A stretch of 64,000 nucleotides of DNA. Source: Oscarella lobularis. Taxonomy: Eukaryota; Porifera; Homoscleromorpha; Homosclerophorida; Oscarellidae. Where the stretch lies: assembly GCF_947507565.1 (NCBI RefSeq), contig NC_089177.1, positions 2,416,648 to 2,480,647 on the forward strand, written 5' to 3'. Numbering within the stretch: the first letter of the stretch is position 1; every line of letters begins with the position of its first letter. Under the pieces are notes generated by a model, which saw only the letters and a list, made by a program, of their open reading frames with translations, searched no databases and was not told the DNA's origin. Made by a program: the position numbers and the translations under genes. Shown in pieces: positions 51,089 through 60,187 of this stretch.

Positions 51089-51738
51089 AATGAGAATCTA
51101 AGCTATTAGAAGTAGCTAAGGCAGCTAGGCCAGAACAAATAAGGCTTCGCTTAGATGCTAGGATCTGTTTTATTTTGAGTGGCGCGCTTTCTGCCACTCA
51201 GAGGTCATGCACGTGATCAAGTGACGTCACATGCATAACCTCTACTGTATATATATTCCGTCAGGAGTAGAGCACCTTTTACGTGATCGATCACCAGGCG
51301 TCGATCAGCTTTAAAGAATACGTCTCCACTTCCTTCTTGCGTGTACACAGCCTACCAAAATAAAAAAGCGACGTCGCCGTTTGACTTGAGGCTCTTCAAA
51401 CAAATACAGTGGACGCAGATCGATACCCTGTCCGGTTGGAGACCTTCCAGATCCTTCTTCAAGCCTTCAAGTTCCCAGATCTAATAGAAAGAGGCTGGAA
51501 GCGACGTTTTGAACCGAACAGATCTTACTTCACGACGCAGACTGTTCATGATATAGTGCGCTAGGTAAGGCAAAGAGATAAATATTTTGTGTACTACGTG
51601 TACAGTAAAAATTAAATAAGAGCAGCAACTATAGACACCTTTCGCCCGGCTCTTAAGCAACGCCGAAGATTAGAAAAATGAAAAAGAACACCCACAGGCT
51701 CACACAGCTAAAGCAAAAAAAAATAAAAAAATAAAAAA
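51089..51738. other. intergenic region after the minisatellite
   Basis: No gene is visible. It contains CACGTGATCAAGTGACGTCA near 51210, a second ACGTGATCGATCA near 51280, and the isolated 45-bp-unit fragment at 51246. The last ~30 bases are A-rich and lie just 3' of the CARD-NZF stop. Confidence 0.4.
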
Positions 51739-52200
51739 TCATTCTGATTTTTCATCAGGAGGCGGCAACTCTCGAGGCCGCGAGTCTCCGCACACCTCAC
51801 ACAGCTGATATTCTTGCTTGTTTCCGTACGTGCACGACCGACATGTCCATAGGGAAGGATCGTTGCAGATCGGCGTCGAAGGGACGCGATCGTGAAACAG
51901 GTCGCCTAGAACGAGCTTGAAAAGTTCGTTGCCACCCTCCGTCTCTTTCAGAACGTCGCAGAAGCGTCTGAAACTCGGCGTTGCCGTTTGACAAAGTATT
52001 TGGACGAGTTTTTCGGCTATTACGTCGTTCGTCGTTTCGCTCTGTTTGAGGAGAGGGAGAATTTCGTCGTAGTTGGGTTGCGTTAGCAGTCCCTTGGCCA
52101 GAAAGGCGTCTAGAAGTTTCTCGCCGACGAGGCTGGCGAGAAGACGCACCGCTTCGGCCTGAACGGGAACGAGAAACGTTTCCCAATCCAAGTCGGCCAT
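51739..52200 (-). CDS. CARD-like plus NZF zinc-finger protein
   Basis: This is a single exon of 153 residues. Residues about 8-100 look like a death-fold CARD: helices with VRLLASLVGEKLLDAFLAKG, then LTQPNYDEIL, then IAEKLVQILCQTATPSFRRF. Residues about 115-145 form a RanBP2/NZF finger: W-T-C-x2-C-x10-C-x2-C (LWTCRSCTY ... LCEVCGDSRP). NZF fingers of this form often bind ubiquitin, usually with T-F after the second Cys; here it is T-Y. The stop lies 84 bases... upstream of it on the same strand is a SPATA2-like gene that also ends in such fingers. A signalling adaptor linking death-fold assembly to ubiquitin is my inference. The CARD call rests on pattern only; a DED or other death fold is possible. 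Confidence 0.62.
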   Translation of the reverse strand: MADLDWETFLVPVQAEAVRLLASLVGEKLLDAFLAKGLLTQPNYDEILPLLKQSETTNDVIAEKLVQILCQTATPSFRRFCDVLKETEGGNELFKLVLGDLFHDRVPSTPICNDPSLWTCRSCTYGNKQEYQLCEVCGDSRPRELPPPDEKSE

Positions 52201-52283
52201 TGCAGAAGTGCGCTATCCGAAATTAATTAATTAATCCTGTATCTTCAATACTGCGCAACACAAAAGATATAACTAAACACCGT

Positions 52284-53858
52284 CTATAGAAAAGAATAAT
52301 GGTTTTTACATGAAGGGCAAATATCTTCGGGATTCGAACGAATTGAATTGACAAACGAGCAGAATCGGCAGACGGTTCCTCCTTGTATTGCTGGTTCGAA
52401 GTCAAAATCTCTAGACTTCGAGCATATTTCACAGATCTTACGACTGTGCTTGTTCTCGAACGTGCATTTCTGACAAGTCCACTCCGGAAAAACGTTTTCA
52501 TAAACAGGCCTGGAGGTAGCCAAACCTGCTCCAGAAGAAGATGTGCCACCGTCTGTCTTGACATTTCCAGGCAGCTCAAAATTTTCAGGCAAGTTTCTTT
52601 TATGACCACCAGTGGTGGCACTAAGTCTAATTTTCAAAGTTGACTGATGTCTTTCCTCTGATTGTCCCGTTGATGGCGTTTTTTCCTTTCGACCACTCGG
52701 ACTCCCTTGTTGGAGCGTGTTGGTAGAGACGGCAATCTGTCTTCCGTAAGCATCAACGGCCTCGCTTTGTAGAGCGCTTTCGGCAATATGTTCAAAATCA
52801 CTGTCTGCTTTTGGTTCACGTGGTTCGGCTTTAGCATTCTGGACGACCTCCTTATTCTTACAACTATGATCAGCTCCCAGACTTGATCCCGACTGTCTGT
52901 CTTCTTTGCTCCTTTTTCTTGGAACTGGCTTAGGTGGTATCCCTTCAGTACTTCGATCCTTTCGTTCTCGTGATGATAGGCTATCTGAACGTCTTTTTGT
53001 GACCTCGGGGTTTTCTTGGAACGATGGGTTAGCAGGAGCAATGATAGACGGTTGTTTAGATGACTTTTTCAGGTACCCACTCATTGATATATTTCCATCA
53101 CCGGTTCCATGATGTGCCTGAAGCAACTGCGAATCATAGTCTGCGCTTGCATCAAATCCGTTCACCTCAGCTCGATTCAGCAAAGAATTAAAATCATCCT
53201 TATTTCTCTCCTCCTCAAAGTCCTCTTGAGGACCAGACCCATACAGATCAAGCTCTTCTTCACCCGGTTTCTCATTCCCGGCATATGATTCATTCGCCAA
53301 TGATTCTGGTGTAGATACAGGAAAGGGGGCTGTGGAATGCCTCTTCATAAAACTTTCATTAAGGCCAACTGAAGAAGCCGATTGAATTTGCCCCTGTTCT
53401 CGCCTCGGTCGGATGTCAACGGGAGAAGTCACGGGTGGCGGCAATCTCTTCATTTCCTCCTCGCTCATCTGACGATTAAAAGAAATTCCTCTTTCGGGAG
53501 ATCCTTGATTGGTGGCTCTTTCCCTCGGTAGCAGCTTCTTTTGGGATCTGTGAACAACCGCTTCAAAATTTCGAGCCAACTTTTCCAAGTCTTCTTCGTA
53601 TTGGACAGTCATTCTGGCTTCGATTACGTCAGATAGCTCGTATCTGACGCTTCGCGTCGTTTTCATAAGCTGAAGAATAATTCGAATTTCTTCTTGGGCA
53701 AACATCAGATCCGTCTGCACTCCTACGATTCTTTCCTCGTCAATGATAGCCAACTTCAGTTCTCCTTCCCTTGAATCAAATCCCAGCGCTTGAAATAGCA
53801 CTTCAACATCTTCGCCAAACAAGGCTTCCACATTGCACTTATAAAACCCGTTGTGTTT
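52284..53858 (-). CDS. SPATA2-like protein 1, exon 2 (linker and C-terminal zinc fingers)
   Basis: This is the second exon of the gene that starts at 54222. It begins KHNGFYKCNVEALF, which continues the SPATA2-type PUB region after the KEYRTIK-like junction. It then has helical sequence (EERIVGVQTDLMFAQEEIRI), a long disordered, charged and Ser-rich linker, and two Cys-rich modules at the end. The first is a textbook NZF, W-T-C-x2-C-T-F-x8-C-x2-C (PEWTCQKCTFENKH...ICEIC), with the T-F pair used for ubiquitin contact. The second is C-x2-C...C-x2-C (VCRFCSF...ICPSC) without the Trp. Vertebrate SPATA2 has other zinc-binding motifs at its C-terminus. The stop at 52284 lies 84 bases from the CARD-NZF start. 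Confidence 0.75.
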   Translation of the reverse strand, partial: KHNGFYKCNVEALFGEDVEVLFQALGFDSREGELKLAIIDEERIVGVQTDLMFAQEEIRIILQLMKTTRSVRYELSDVIEARMTVQYEEDLEKLARNFEAVVHRSQKKLLPRERATNQGSPERGISFNRQMSEEEMKRLPPPVTSPVDIRPRREQGQIQSASSVGLNESFMKRHSTAPFPVSTPESLANESYAGNEKPGEEELDLYGSGPQEDFEEERNKDDFNSLLNRAEVNGFDASADYDSQLLQAHHGTGDGNISMSGYLKKSSKQPSIIAPANPSFQENPEVTKRRSDSLSSRERKDRSTEGIPPKPVPRKRSKEDRQSGSSLGADHSCKNKEVVQNAKAEPREPKADSDFEHIAESALQSEAVDAYGRQIAVSTNTLQQGSPSGRKEKTPSTGQSEERHQSTLKIRLSATTGGHKRNLPENFELPGNVKTDGGTSSSGAGLATSRPVYENVFPEWTCQKCTFENKHSRKICEICSKSRDFDFEPAIQGGTVCRFCSFVNSIRSNPEDICPSCKNHYSFL

Positions 53859-53910
53859 CTAAAGAGACGGGGTCTGCATGAAAAAAAGGATGTGTACTTC
53901 CCCGCATTAC

Positions 53911-54222
53911 CTTAATAGTTCGATACTCTCTCCTGTCTTTGTATTTCAGTGCATTGCTGGCGTATTTCATTACGTTCTCTATGGCAGTCATCATGAATTC
54001 CAAGCCCAATACGTCAGCGTTGCGTCGTTTCATCAGTTCGTAGAAGGTTCGTAGGTAGACAAATCTACCTTTTTCCTCCGTTCGGACGAGTGCTGTTCGT
54101 ATCTTTTTGCGAAGTTCGTCGATTTCGATTTCACTTCGAGCAGCGGGCGCATTTCTGAGCCATTCGCGCGTAGCCTCTCTCACGGATTCGATAAGTGCTT
54201 TCGTCCTTCTCGCAGAGGCCAT
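53911..54222 (-). CDS. SPATA2-like protein 1, exon 1 (PUB domain)
   Basis: The ATG at 54222 starts MASARRTKALIESV. The exon carries a PUB-type helical domain (GRFVYLRTFYELMKRRN, FMMTAIENVMKYASNALKYK) ending KDRREYRTIK before a GTAATG donor. Vertebrate SPATA2 has the same layout around KEFRSIK followed by a Tyr/Phe-rich turn. SPATA2 bridges the deubiquitinase CYLD to HOIP of the linear ubiquitin ligase. Joined to exon 2 the protein has about 628 residues. It shares intron position and phase with the neighbouring paralog. Confidence 0.75.
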
Positions 54223-54539
54223 GAGTCGACGACGACAAAACTGAAGAGACGAAGAGTCCAACGCAGACGTGTTATTTTCCGAATTCCCGTACGACGCCGC
54301 AGACAAAGACAAATTCTGTAGCCCGTTTTTCACTAAGAGCACAACCGATTTCACGACGAGTCTTACGTGGCGTCGCGGTGTGTGGACGAGTGACTAACTC
54401 GTGACAAGCTTGAGATGAAATCATCGACCACCACGCATCAGCGGCATGCAAAGAAAATTTACAAATCTTTTCCTTCGTCCCAAGTGGTAAACGACAAGCA
54501 TTGCATGCGTACGCGACGCGCTACTAAAAAAAGAAAAGG
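54223..54539. other. intergenic region between SPATA2-like genes
   Basis: This 317-base gap lies between the stop of SPATA2-like 2 and the start of SPATA2-like 1, both on the minus strand. It should contain the promoter of gene 1. It includes TCACGACGAG and CACGTAAGAC-like steps but no box I would name. No gene is seen. Confidence 0.4.
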
Positions 54540-55802
54540 TTACAAATCAGTCGAAATATTTGACGATCTGGAGACAAACTCCTTTGACCGGGGCCGTCTA
54601 TCTTTCACTTCCCTAGAGGGTTGGATTCTTGCAGCGTGAGAAACTCTATCTCCTCTGCTGCCACTTCCATTAGCCACATCCAATCCTTCCTGCTTTGATT
54701 TGACTTTGCTTTTAGTATCCCCCGGTTGACGCCCCCCAACTGGAGCGGTGCGTGCAGATTGACGCGAGTCCACTTGACGTTGTGTAGGTAGAGGTTTGAT
54801 AATGTTCTCAAGCTCGTCACCTGTACTGTGGACGGAATTTTCGTGATGAGTAGAGTGCACCTCGGGACTTTCTCGTCCTGTCGCCTCTTTCCGGCTTGAC
54901 TTTTCTGTATGAGGAGCTGTTCCATGTTCATTAGTTTGGAAAGCTGAAAGATTCTTTAATTGGGACGTAGCAACAACTGCAGCAGGAGTCAGCTGACGCC
55001 TATGCTCGACATCTTCTGCTTGAAGTCCCCCAGATGACGCAGACGCGCAATCCGGAAAGGTGTGTTGTTCAAACTTTGGCGAGGGTGGAGAGTAGGCAGG
55101 ATCTAAACTGGATTGATACGGTTCTGCATCGTCGTCAAAAGTCTCTCCATTAACAGCAACTCGTAGTTCCAGAAGAGAATGATAATCTGAATTACAGGTA
55201 ACGCCATCCGCATCTTCATGAGCAACACCAGAAGTGTACATATCTTCATCGACGTCATCTAATTTCGGTTTGGCGTGCCTGCTGATAAAGTCTTCGTGTA
55301 TTTCGCCAGAAAGTAATAAGTTATTCGGCCGTGGAGGCGTGCTAGGACGAGGAAGATCAGCTGCAATATTTTCAGCTTCTTCAACGCTCAGCTGCTTGCC
55401 CAAAGACTGCTTCTCTACGCTTTGATTATCCACAATCAAACTCTCTTGTGCATTCATAAAGTCTATTTGCTCATTGTCTATAGGTGGCTGTTTGTTTTGC
55501 TGCAGGTGAGCCATAGCCTCAGCATTTTTTGCCAAGTTCATTGTATCAGTTTCCAAGGCAATCTGTAGCCTTGCACCGATAGCATAAATGAGACGGGCAA
55601 AACTGAAATCCAGCAGTTCACAAATAATTTTCAACTCCTCCTGGGCAAATACCAAGTCAACCTGAACTCCTTTAATTCTCTCTTCGTCAACACGATCCAG
55701 CGTCAGCGTGGTGTCTTCAAGTCTAAATCCCATTGTTTCAAAGAGAGCGCAAGCTTCACTGAATAGAGACTCCACATTGCACTTGTAAAAACCGTTATAC
55801 AT
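54540..55802 (-). CDS. SPATA2-like protein 2, exon 2 (no zinc finger)
   Basis: The exon begins MYNGFYKCNVESLFSEACAL, directly comparable to KHNGFYKCNVEALF in gene 1, then LTLDRVDEERIKGVQVDLVF. This is followed by an acidic and Ser-rich disordered linker to the stop at 54540 (RSSNISTDL). The C-terminal NZF and second zinc module of gene 1 are absent. Either they were lost here or gained in gene 1. With exon 1 the protein has about 530 residues. The conserved N-terminal half suggests both paralogs keep the PUB interaction, while only one keeps the ubiquitin-binding tail. Confidence 0.72.
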   Translation of the reverse strand: MYNGFYKCNVESLFSEACALFETMGFRLEDTTLTLDRVDEERIKGVQVDLVFAQEELKIICELLDFSFARLIYAIGARLQIALETDTMNLAKNAEAMAHLQQNKQPPIDNEQIDFMNAQESLIVDNQSVEKQSLGKQLSVEEAENIAADLPRPSTPPRPNNLLLSGEIHEDFISRHAKPKLDDVDEDMYTSGVAHEDADGVTCNSDYHSLLELRVAVNGETFDDDAEPYQSSLDPAYSPPSPKFEQHTFPDCASASSGGLQAEDVEHRRQLTPAAVVATSQLKNLSAFQTNEHGTAPHTEKSSRKEATGRESPEVHSTHHENSVHSTGDELENIIKPLPTQRQVDSRQSARTAPVGGRQPGDTKSKVKSKQEGLDVANGSGSRGDRVSHAARIQPSREVKDRRPRSKEFVSRSSNISTDL

Positions 55803-55861
55803 CTAAAAAAGGCGCCACGTACAAAAAAGACCCGAAGATCCACGGTCCTAATTTTCCAAAC

Positions 55862-56191
55862 CTTAATAGTGCGATATTCCTTTCGATCTTTATGCCTCAA
55901 CACATTCCAGCTGTACTTCAGAACGTTCTGCAACGCCCTCCCCATCAAATTGAGGCCACTTCGTTCACGTTCAAGAGTAGATGCATCTGTGCTTCGCTGA
56001 ACCAGTTTGTAGAAATGTTCCAAGTAGACGAAGCGTTCTTCGGCGCAAGTCGTCAGAAGTGCCTTTCGAATCTTTTCACGCTGCAACTTGTCGCGATCAG
56101 TTTCAGTTTGAAATGGACCCTGGTCAAAGAGCCACGTCAGGGTAGATTTGCGGACGCAACGGATATCAATGATTTCTTCTGAAGCAGCCAT
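55862..56191 (-). CDS. SPATA2-like protein 2, exon 1 (PUB domain)
   Basis: The ATG at 56191 gives MAASEEIIDIRCVRKS. The PUB region includes ERFVYLEHFYKLVQRS and LMGRALQNVLKYSWNVLRHK and ends KDRKEYRTIK at a GTTTGG donor. Intron position and phase equal those of gene 1, so the two arose by tandem duplication. The frame is open further upstream, but there is no better ATG. It is divergent from GAS8, whose start codon lies 278 bases away. Confidence 0.74.
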
Positions 56192-56468
56192 GAAATTGAT
56201 GAAGTTCTGCAACGTAATTATGCACGGGGGACTTTGCGGAATTTCGCTTCCGGGAAAGAAATGATTACAGGGCTCGTTTGATGCTTTCAAATTGCCAGCG
56301 TTCCTTAAAGCAACGCCGTGAAGGACGCACAGCCCGAAAGATGCTGAAACTGACACAGTTTCACTCCGATCTTGTGATCGTGACGTGTGATGACGTCTTG
56401 TCTAGCGTGCGAGCATCGCGCGCGTGATACAGTTGCCACGCAACTACACAAAGAGACAGAAGGAAACG
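56192..56468. promoter_or_regulatory. bidirectional promoter region, SPATA2-like 2 and GAS8
   Basis: The 277 bases between two divergent start codons must hold both promoters. GTGACGTGTGATGACGTC near 56380 contains two CRE-like TGACGT cores. TTGCCACGCAACTAC near 56432 resembles an RFX/X-box half-site pair (GTTGCC-N0-ACGCAAC). X-boxes are typical of ciliary genes such as GAS8, but the match is by eye. Confidence 0.4.
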
Positions 56469-58587
56469 ATGGTAAAAAGAGACTCTCTAGCTGTCGTGAT
56501 AGTCACTGTTTTGTTAATTAAGCCACCGAAGAAGGCTAAGGGTAAAAAGAAAAAGAAGGGAGCCGCTAAGGCGAAGGCACCAACCATAATCGATGGAATA
56601 CCGGCGGAAGAAATGACGAAAGAACAGGTAAGAAACACTAATGTGTTCCCAAAACGATCATATAATTTCTCCTTACAGCTCGAGGCTCACATCGGGCGGC
56701 TGAGGGAGGAGCTGGATAGAGAGCGCGAAGAGAGAAATTACTTCCAATTGGAAAGGGACAAAGTCAACACGTTCTGGGAGATTAGTAAACAGCAGTTAGA
56801 AGAAGGCCGGTCTGAGTTGAGAAACAAAGACAGAGAGATGGAAGAGATGGAAGAAAGACACCAAGTCGAAATCAAAGTAAAACAAAAATCAGCAGAAATA
56901 CGAGATCATTTGGCATCAATATTCGGTGATAGGTATACAAGCAGAAAGTCAAGCATTTGCTATACGAACATCAGAACGGAATAACGGAGCTCAGAGCAGA
57001 AGGTACGCTCCGACGGAATTGTTGATTGATTTGACGCATATTCGTTTTCCAGGGGCCGTTGCTTTGAAGCTGGCTCAAGACGATCACGGCGATAAGGAGA
57101 GAAATCTTAGGGAGGACAAGCGAGGTTTGAAAGTCGATTTGAAGGAAAACGAACTAGGTCACATGGAAGTCGTCAAGACACTAAAAAGGGTTAGTCGATT
57201 GAGGTGGATTGAATAGAATCGACGAATTTCTCTTTAGGAACATGATAGGGAAGTTACGACGTTGCGTGAGGAATTTGAAAAGAAGTGCGATGGTAGGAGA
57301 AAATTGAGTTGAGCTGCCGTTTGGAAGACGGGCAATTGTTCTTTTAGAGCTTCAGCATAAACACGAGCACAAAATGAAAGTACTAAGAGATGAAATGGAG
57401 CTCAGGAGGAAAACAGAGATACACGAAATTGAGGAGGTACAGGTTATAATCTGATTTACCATGACGAGATGTCTTGACTCCCTCCTTGATCGGCAGAGAA
57501 AGAATGGGCAAATCAACGTTCTGATGAAGAACCACGAAAAGGCGTTCAGCGACATCAAGAACTATTACAATGACATCACGCTGAATAACCTATCTCTAAT
57601 CAACTCACTCAAAGTAGAAAGAGAATACTGAACAATAGGGCTTACCCAATTTTTCCCTCAAGGACGAGGTCGAAGCAATGAAAAAGAAAGAGGAGCGACT
57701 TGAAAAGCAGATGGCCGAAGTGCAAGCGGAAAACAAGCGGCTAACAGAACCACTTCAAAAGGCACGCCAGTGCAAAAACAATTTCTTAACCTTTTTCACG
57801 CAGTCCCTTCTCTCTTTGTCAGGCGCGTGAAGAAGTGGCCGATTTGCAGCGAAAACTTGCCAACTACGAGAAAGACAAAGCGTCGTTAGCGAGTGCGAAA
57901 GCGCGGCTCAAAGTGCAAGACCAAGAATTGAAGGCTCTGCACTGGGAACACGAAGTCCTAGAGCAACGATTCCGACAGGCAATACTGCGCGACCACGATT
58001 GATTAATTAATTATTAAAATTTATTCCTTACCGGTACTTGTAGATCGAGAAAGAGAGAGACGATCTTTATGGTAAATTCGTAAAGGCCATACTGGAAGTG
58101 CAGCAGAGAACAGGATTAAAAAATTTGCTTTTGGAAAAGAAACTCACCGCCATTGCCGACACGTTGGAGAAAAAGGAAGCGCAACTGAACGAAGTTCTAT
58201 CGGCATCCAATCTCGATCCAACGGCAATGTCAGTCGTTACAAGAAAACTAGAGGTCTTGTACGCCCCCAGTCAGATGGAGACATCAAGGAAGATTCACTC
58301 TTTGATTTATAGGATGTGTTAGACTCGAAGAACAGCGCCATAAAGGATCTCCAATACGAATTGGCTCGTGTGTGCAAGGTAGAAAGAGTCTCCTACGTTG
58401 ACTTCCTACGTAACTAACCTCTTTCCTCTCTCTCTAGGCTCACAACGATTTGCTGAGGACATACGAATCGAAATTGAAAGCATTCGGCATTCCCACGGAG
58501 GAATTGGGCTTTCGGCCTTTGGAAAGTACCGTCGGCGGTCAGTCTCTCGGGCAAGGGCCGGCCGGACTTGTGTCTGCACCTACGTAG
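56469..58587 (+). CDS. GAS8: dynein regulatory complex subunit 4 (GAS8/DRC4)
   Basis: The first coding exon is just ATG (56469-56471). Exon 2 (56523-56627) begins [13 protein letters not shown]. Further exons are 56679-56876, 56933-57002, 57053-57189, 57238-57292, 57348-57436, 57497-57613, 57663-57761, 57823-57978, then from 58044 to the stop at 58587. The protein is almost wholly coiled coil. Family blocks include [41 protein letters not shown] and [14 protein letters not shown]8/DRC4 is part of the nexin-dynein regulatory complex of motile cilia. Length (about 475) equals the human protein. Two introns (57762-57822 and 57979-58043) use GC donors. Confidence 0.96.
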
Positions 58588-58662
58588 AAGAATTCGATTT
58601 AATTTTTATTCATTAGCAAAAACCGCTCGTGCATGTGTATGTTCGCACTTTGTACGTCATAG

Positions 58663-58668
58663 AATAAA
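58663..58668 (+). terminator. AATAAA polyadenylation signal for GAS8
   Basis: AATAAA lies 76 bases after the GAS8 stop and 52 bases before the next start codon. This is the expected place for 3' end formation in such a tight gene pair. Confidence 0.55.
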
Positions 58669-58719
58669 TAGCGTACCTCGAAACGTCATTGTTACGTCAC
58701 AAAAACGCGGTGCCGCGCA

Positions 58720-60083
58720 ATGTGGATCACCGTGTTGACGAGCGACGGTTGTAAGCACGCCTTCGCGGTCGAACACGATGTTGCGGGAAAAGAAATAGAA
58801 CAGAAAGTGAAAATGACTCCCCCCCTCCGAATTCTTTCGCTCTGCCACATGCTGTTCGATTTAGCTCGTTGCAAAATTGCATTTTGGCGACAACGAGAGA
58901 TTTTACTTTGGGCTCACTCGACGTGGAAAATGGATTCACGACGGCGAGAGTCCGTTGGTCGAGGAGTTGGACATAAAAGTCTACGAATATCCTATTTGCG
59001 TGACGTACAAACCGAAACTGATGATTCATCCCACTAGGCTGGAGAGTCGCGAAGCAAAGTAAAGTACTTTGTCTAAAAGAAATAGGTTAATTAACTCTAC
59101 GCATTTTTTAGACTGCACTACTTCCATTCGGTTGTCGACGACATGGCGAAGGGACGCTGCTTTTTGTCTTACCAACAAGCCGTCGAATTTCGCGTTCTAC
59201 AGACTGAAATTGCTCATTCTTTGAAGGTTGATTCCGCCCCCATTCCCATTCTGCATCAGCAAGGAATTCCCGACGAAATCGACCTCAAAATAAAGCTAGC
59301 TAAAGAAACGACTCGACATATCGGCGCAAGCTTTGATCAAAGCCTACTCTTGTTTCTCTGCAAGGCCTCAGAGCTCGCCCTGAACGGATTGCACCAATTC
59401 TCAGTCAAATGCAAAAAATTGAAAGGAGTAGCCAACGTAACAACGGACTCCGTGCAAATCTACGCTATCGAAAAAGACACGCAAACCCCAATCCTACACA
59501 AAAGGCAATAAATTCATTAATAAATTAATTATTTAACGTGAGAAATTTCTTATAAGGCTTTCTCCGTATTAGAATTCTATTCAGAGACGTCGTTAACTGC
59601 ACTATTTGCCAAAAGCGATCGGCAAAAATTAAATACCAAATCACGGACAAGACGAAAATATCGCTGAGATTTTCATCGAAATCAAAAGCGACCAACTTTT
59701 TCAGAACGTACCTCGCTCTCGTCGCATTCAATAGAGAAATTCTTCCGACACTCGACAGATGGACGCTGCCGCCGCCTCCGGCACCGCTCCCACCCGTCCT
59801 GCCCCCGTCGCCGGCCCCCGTTCCGACGCCGCCGACCGAATCGTCGTCGTCGTCGTCGTCTTCCGAATCAACGCGCAGCGTCATCTGCAAAATCCTCTCG
59901 TCGCAAATTCGCGTCCTACGACGCGGCATCAACTGCAAACGATGTCGAGAAAGGCCGATCGACGCCGCCTACTACCCGTGCCTCCACGCCTGTCACTGCG
60001 CGTCGTGCGCTTCGAAACGCGGCGAACCGTGCGCCGTCTGCGGCGCTAAGATCGACACTCTACTCGAGCACTACTGGTCGTAA
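58720..60083 (+). CDS. FERM-RING protein, MYLIP/IDOL-like E3 ligase
   Basis: Four exons join in phase: 58720-58806, 58865-59058, 59112-59504 and 59573-60083, 394 residues. The N-terminus is a FERM F1 lobe (MWITVLTSDGCKHAFAVEHD ... LHFGDNERFYFGL), then F2 (CFLSYQQAVEFRVLQTEIAH) and F3 (ANVTTDSVQIYAIEKD ... ISLRFSSKSKATNFFRTYLA). A Pro- then Ser-rich linker leads to a C-terminal RING, CKRCRERPID...PCLHACHCASCA...CAVC. The PCxHxxxCxxCA spacing equals that of MYLIP. MYLIP ubiquitylates lipoprotein receptors in vertebrates; the substrate here is unknown. Human MYLIP has 445 residues. The third intron (59505-59572) must be GC-AG to close the frame. Without it the FERM part stops at 59511 and the RING part is orphaned. 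Confidence 0.78.
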
Positions 60084-60132
60084 CGATTCACTAGGTAGCA
60101 GTGCTACATAGAAAGTCTACTCTAGTGCGCTC

Positions 60133-60138
60133 AATAAA
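60133..60138 (+). terminator. AATAAA polyadenylation signal for the FERM-RING gene
   Basis: AATAAA lies 49 bases after the stop and 50 bases before the stop of convergent USP10. The two 3' UTRs must abut or overlap. Confidence 0.5.
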
Positions 60139-60187
60139 GGCGGAATTCTCTGAAAAAGAAAAAAATCGATTTCCCCTTCGTCCCTTC

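Noticed and set aside
59525-59938. 137-codon minus-strand frame over the FERM-RING gene
   Set aside because: It is antisense to the F3 lobe and linker, with Asp and Gly runs produced by Ser and Pro codons on the plus strand.
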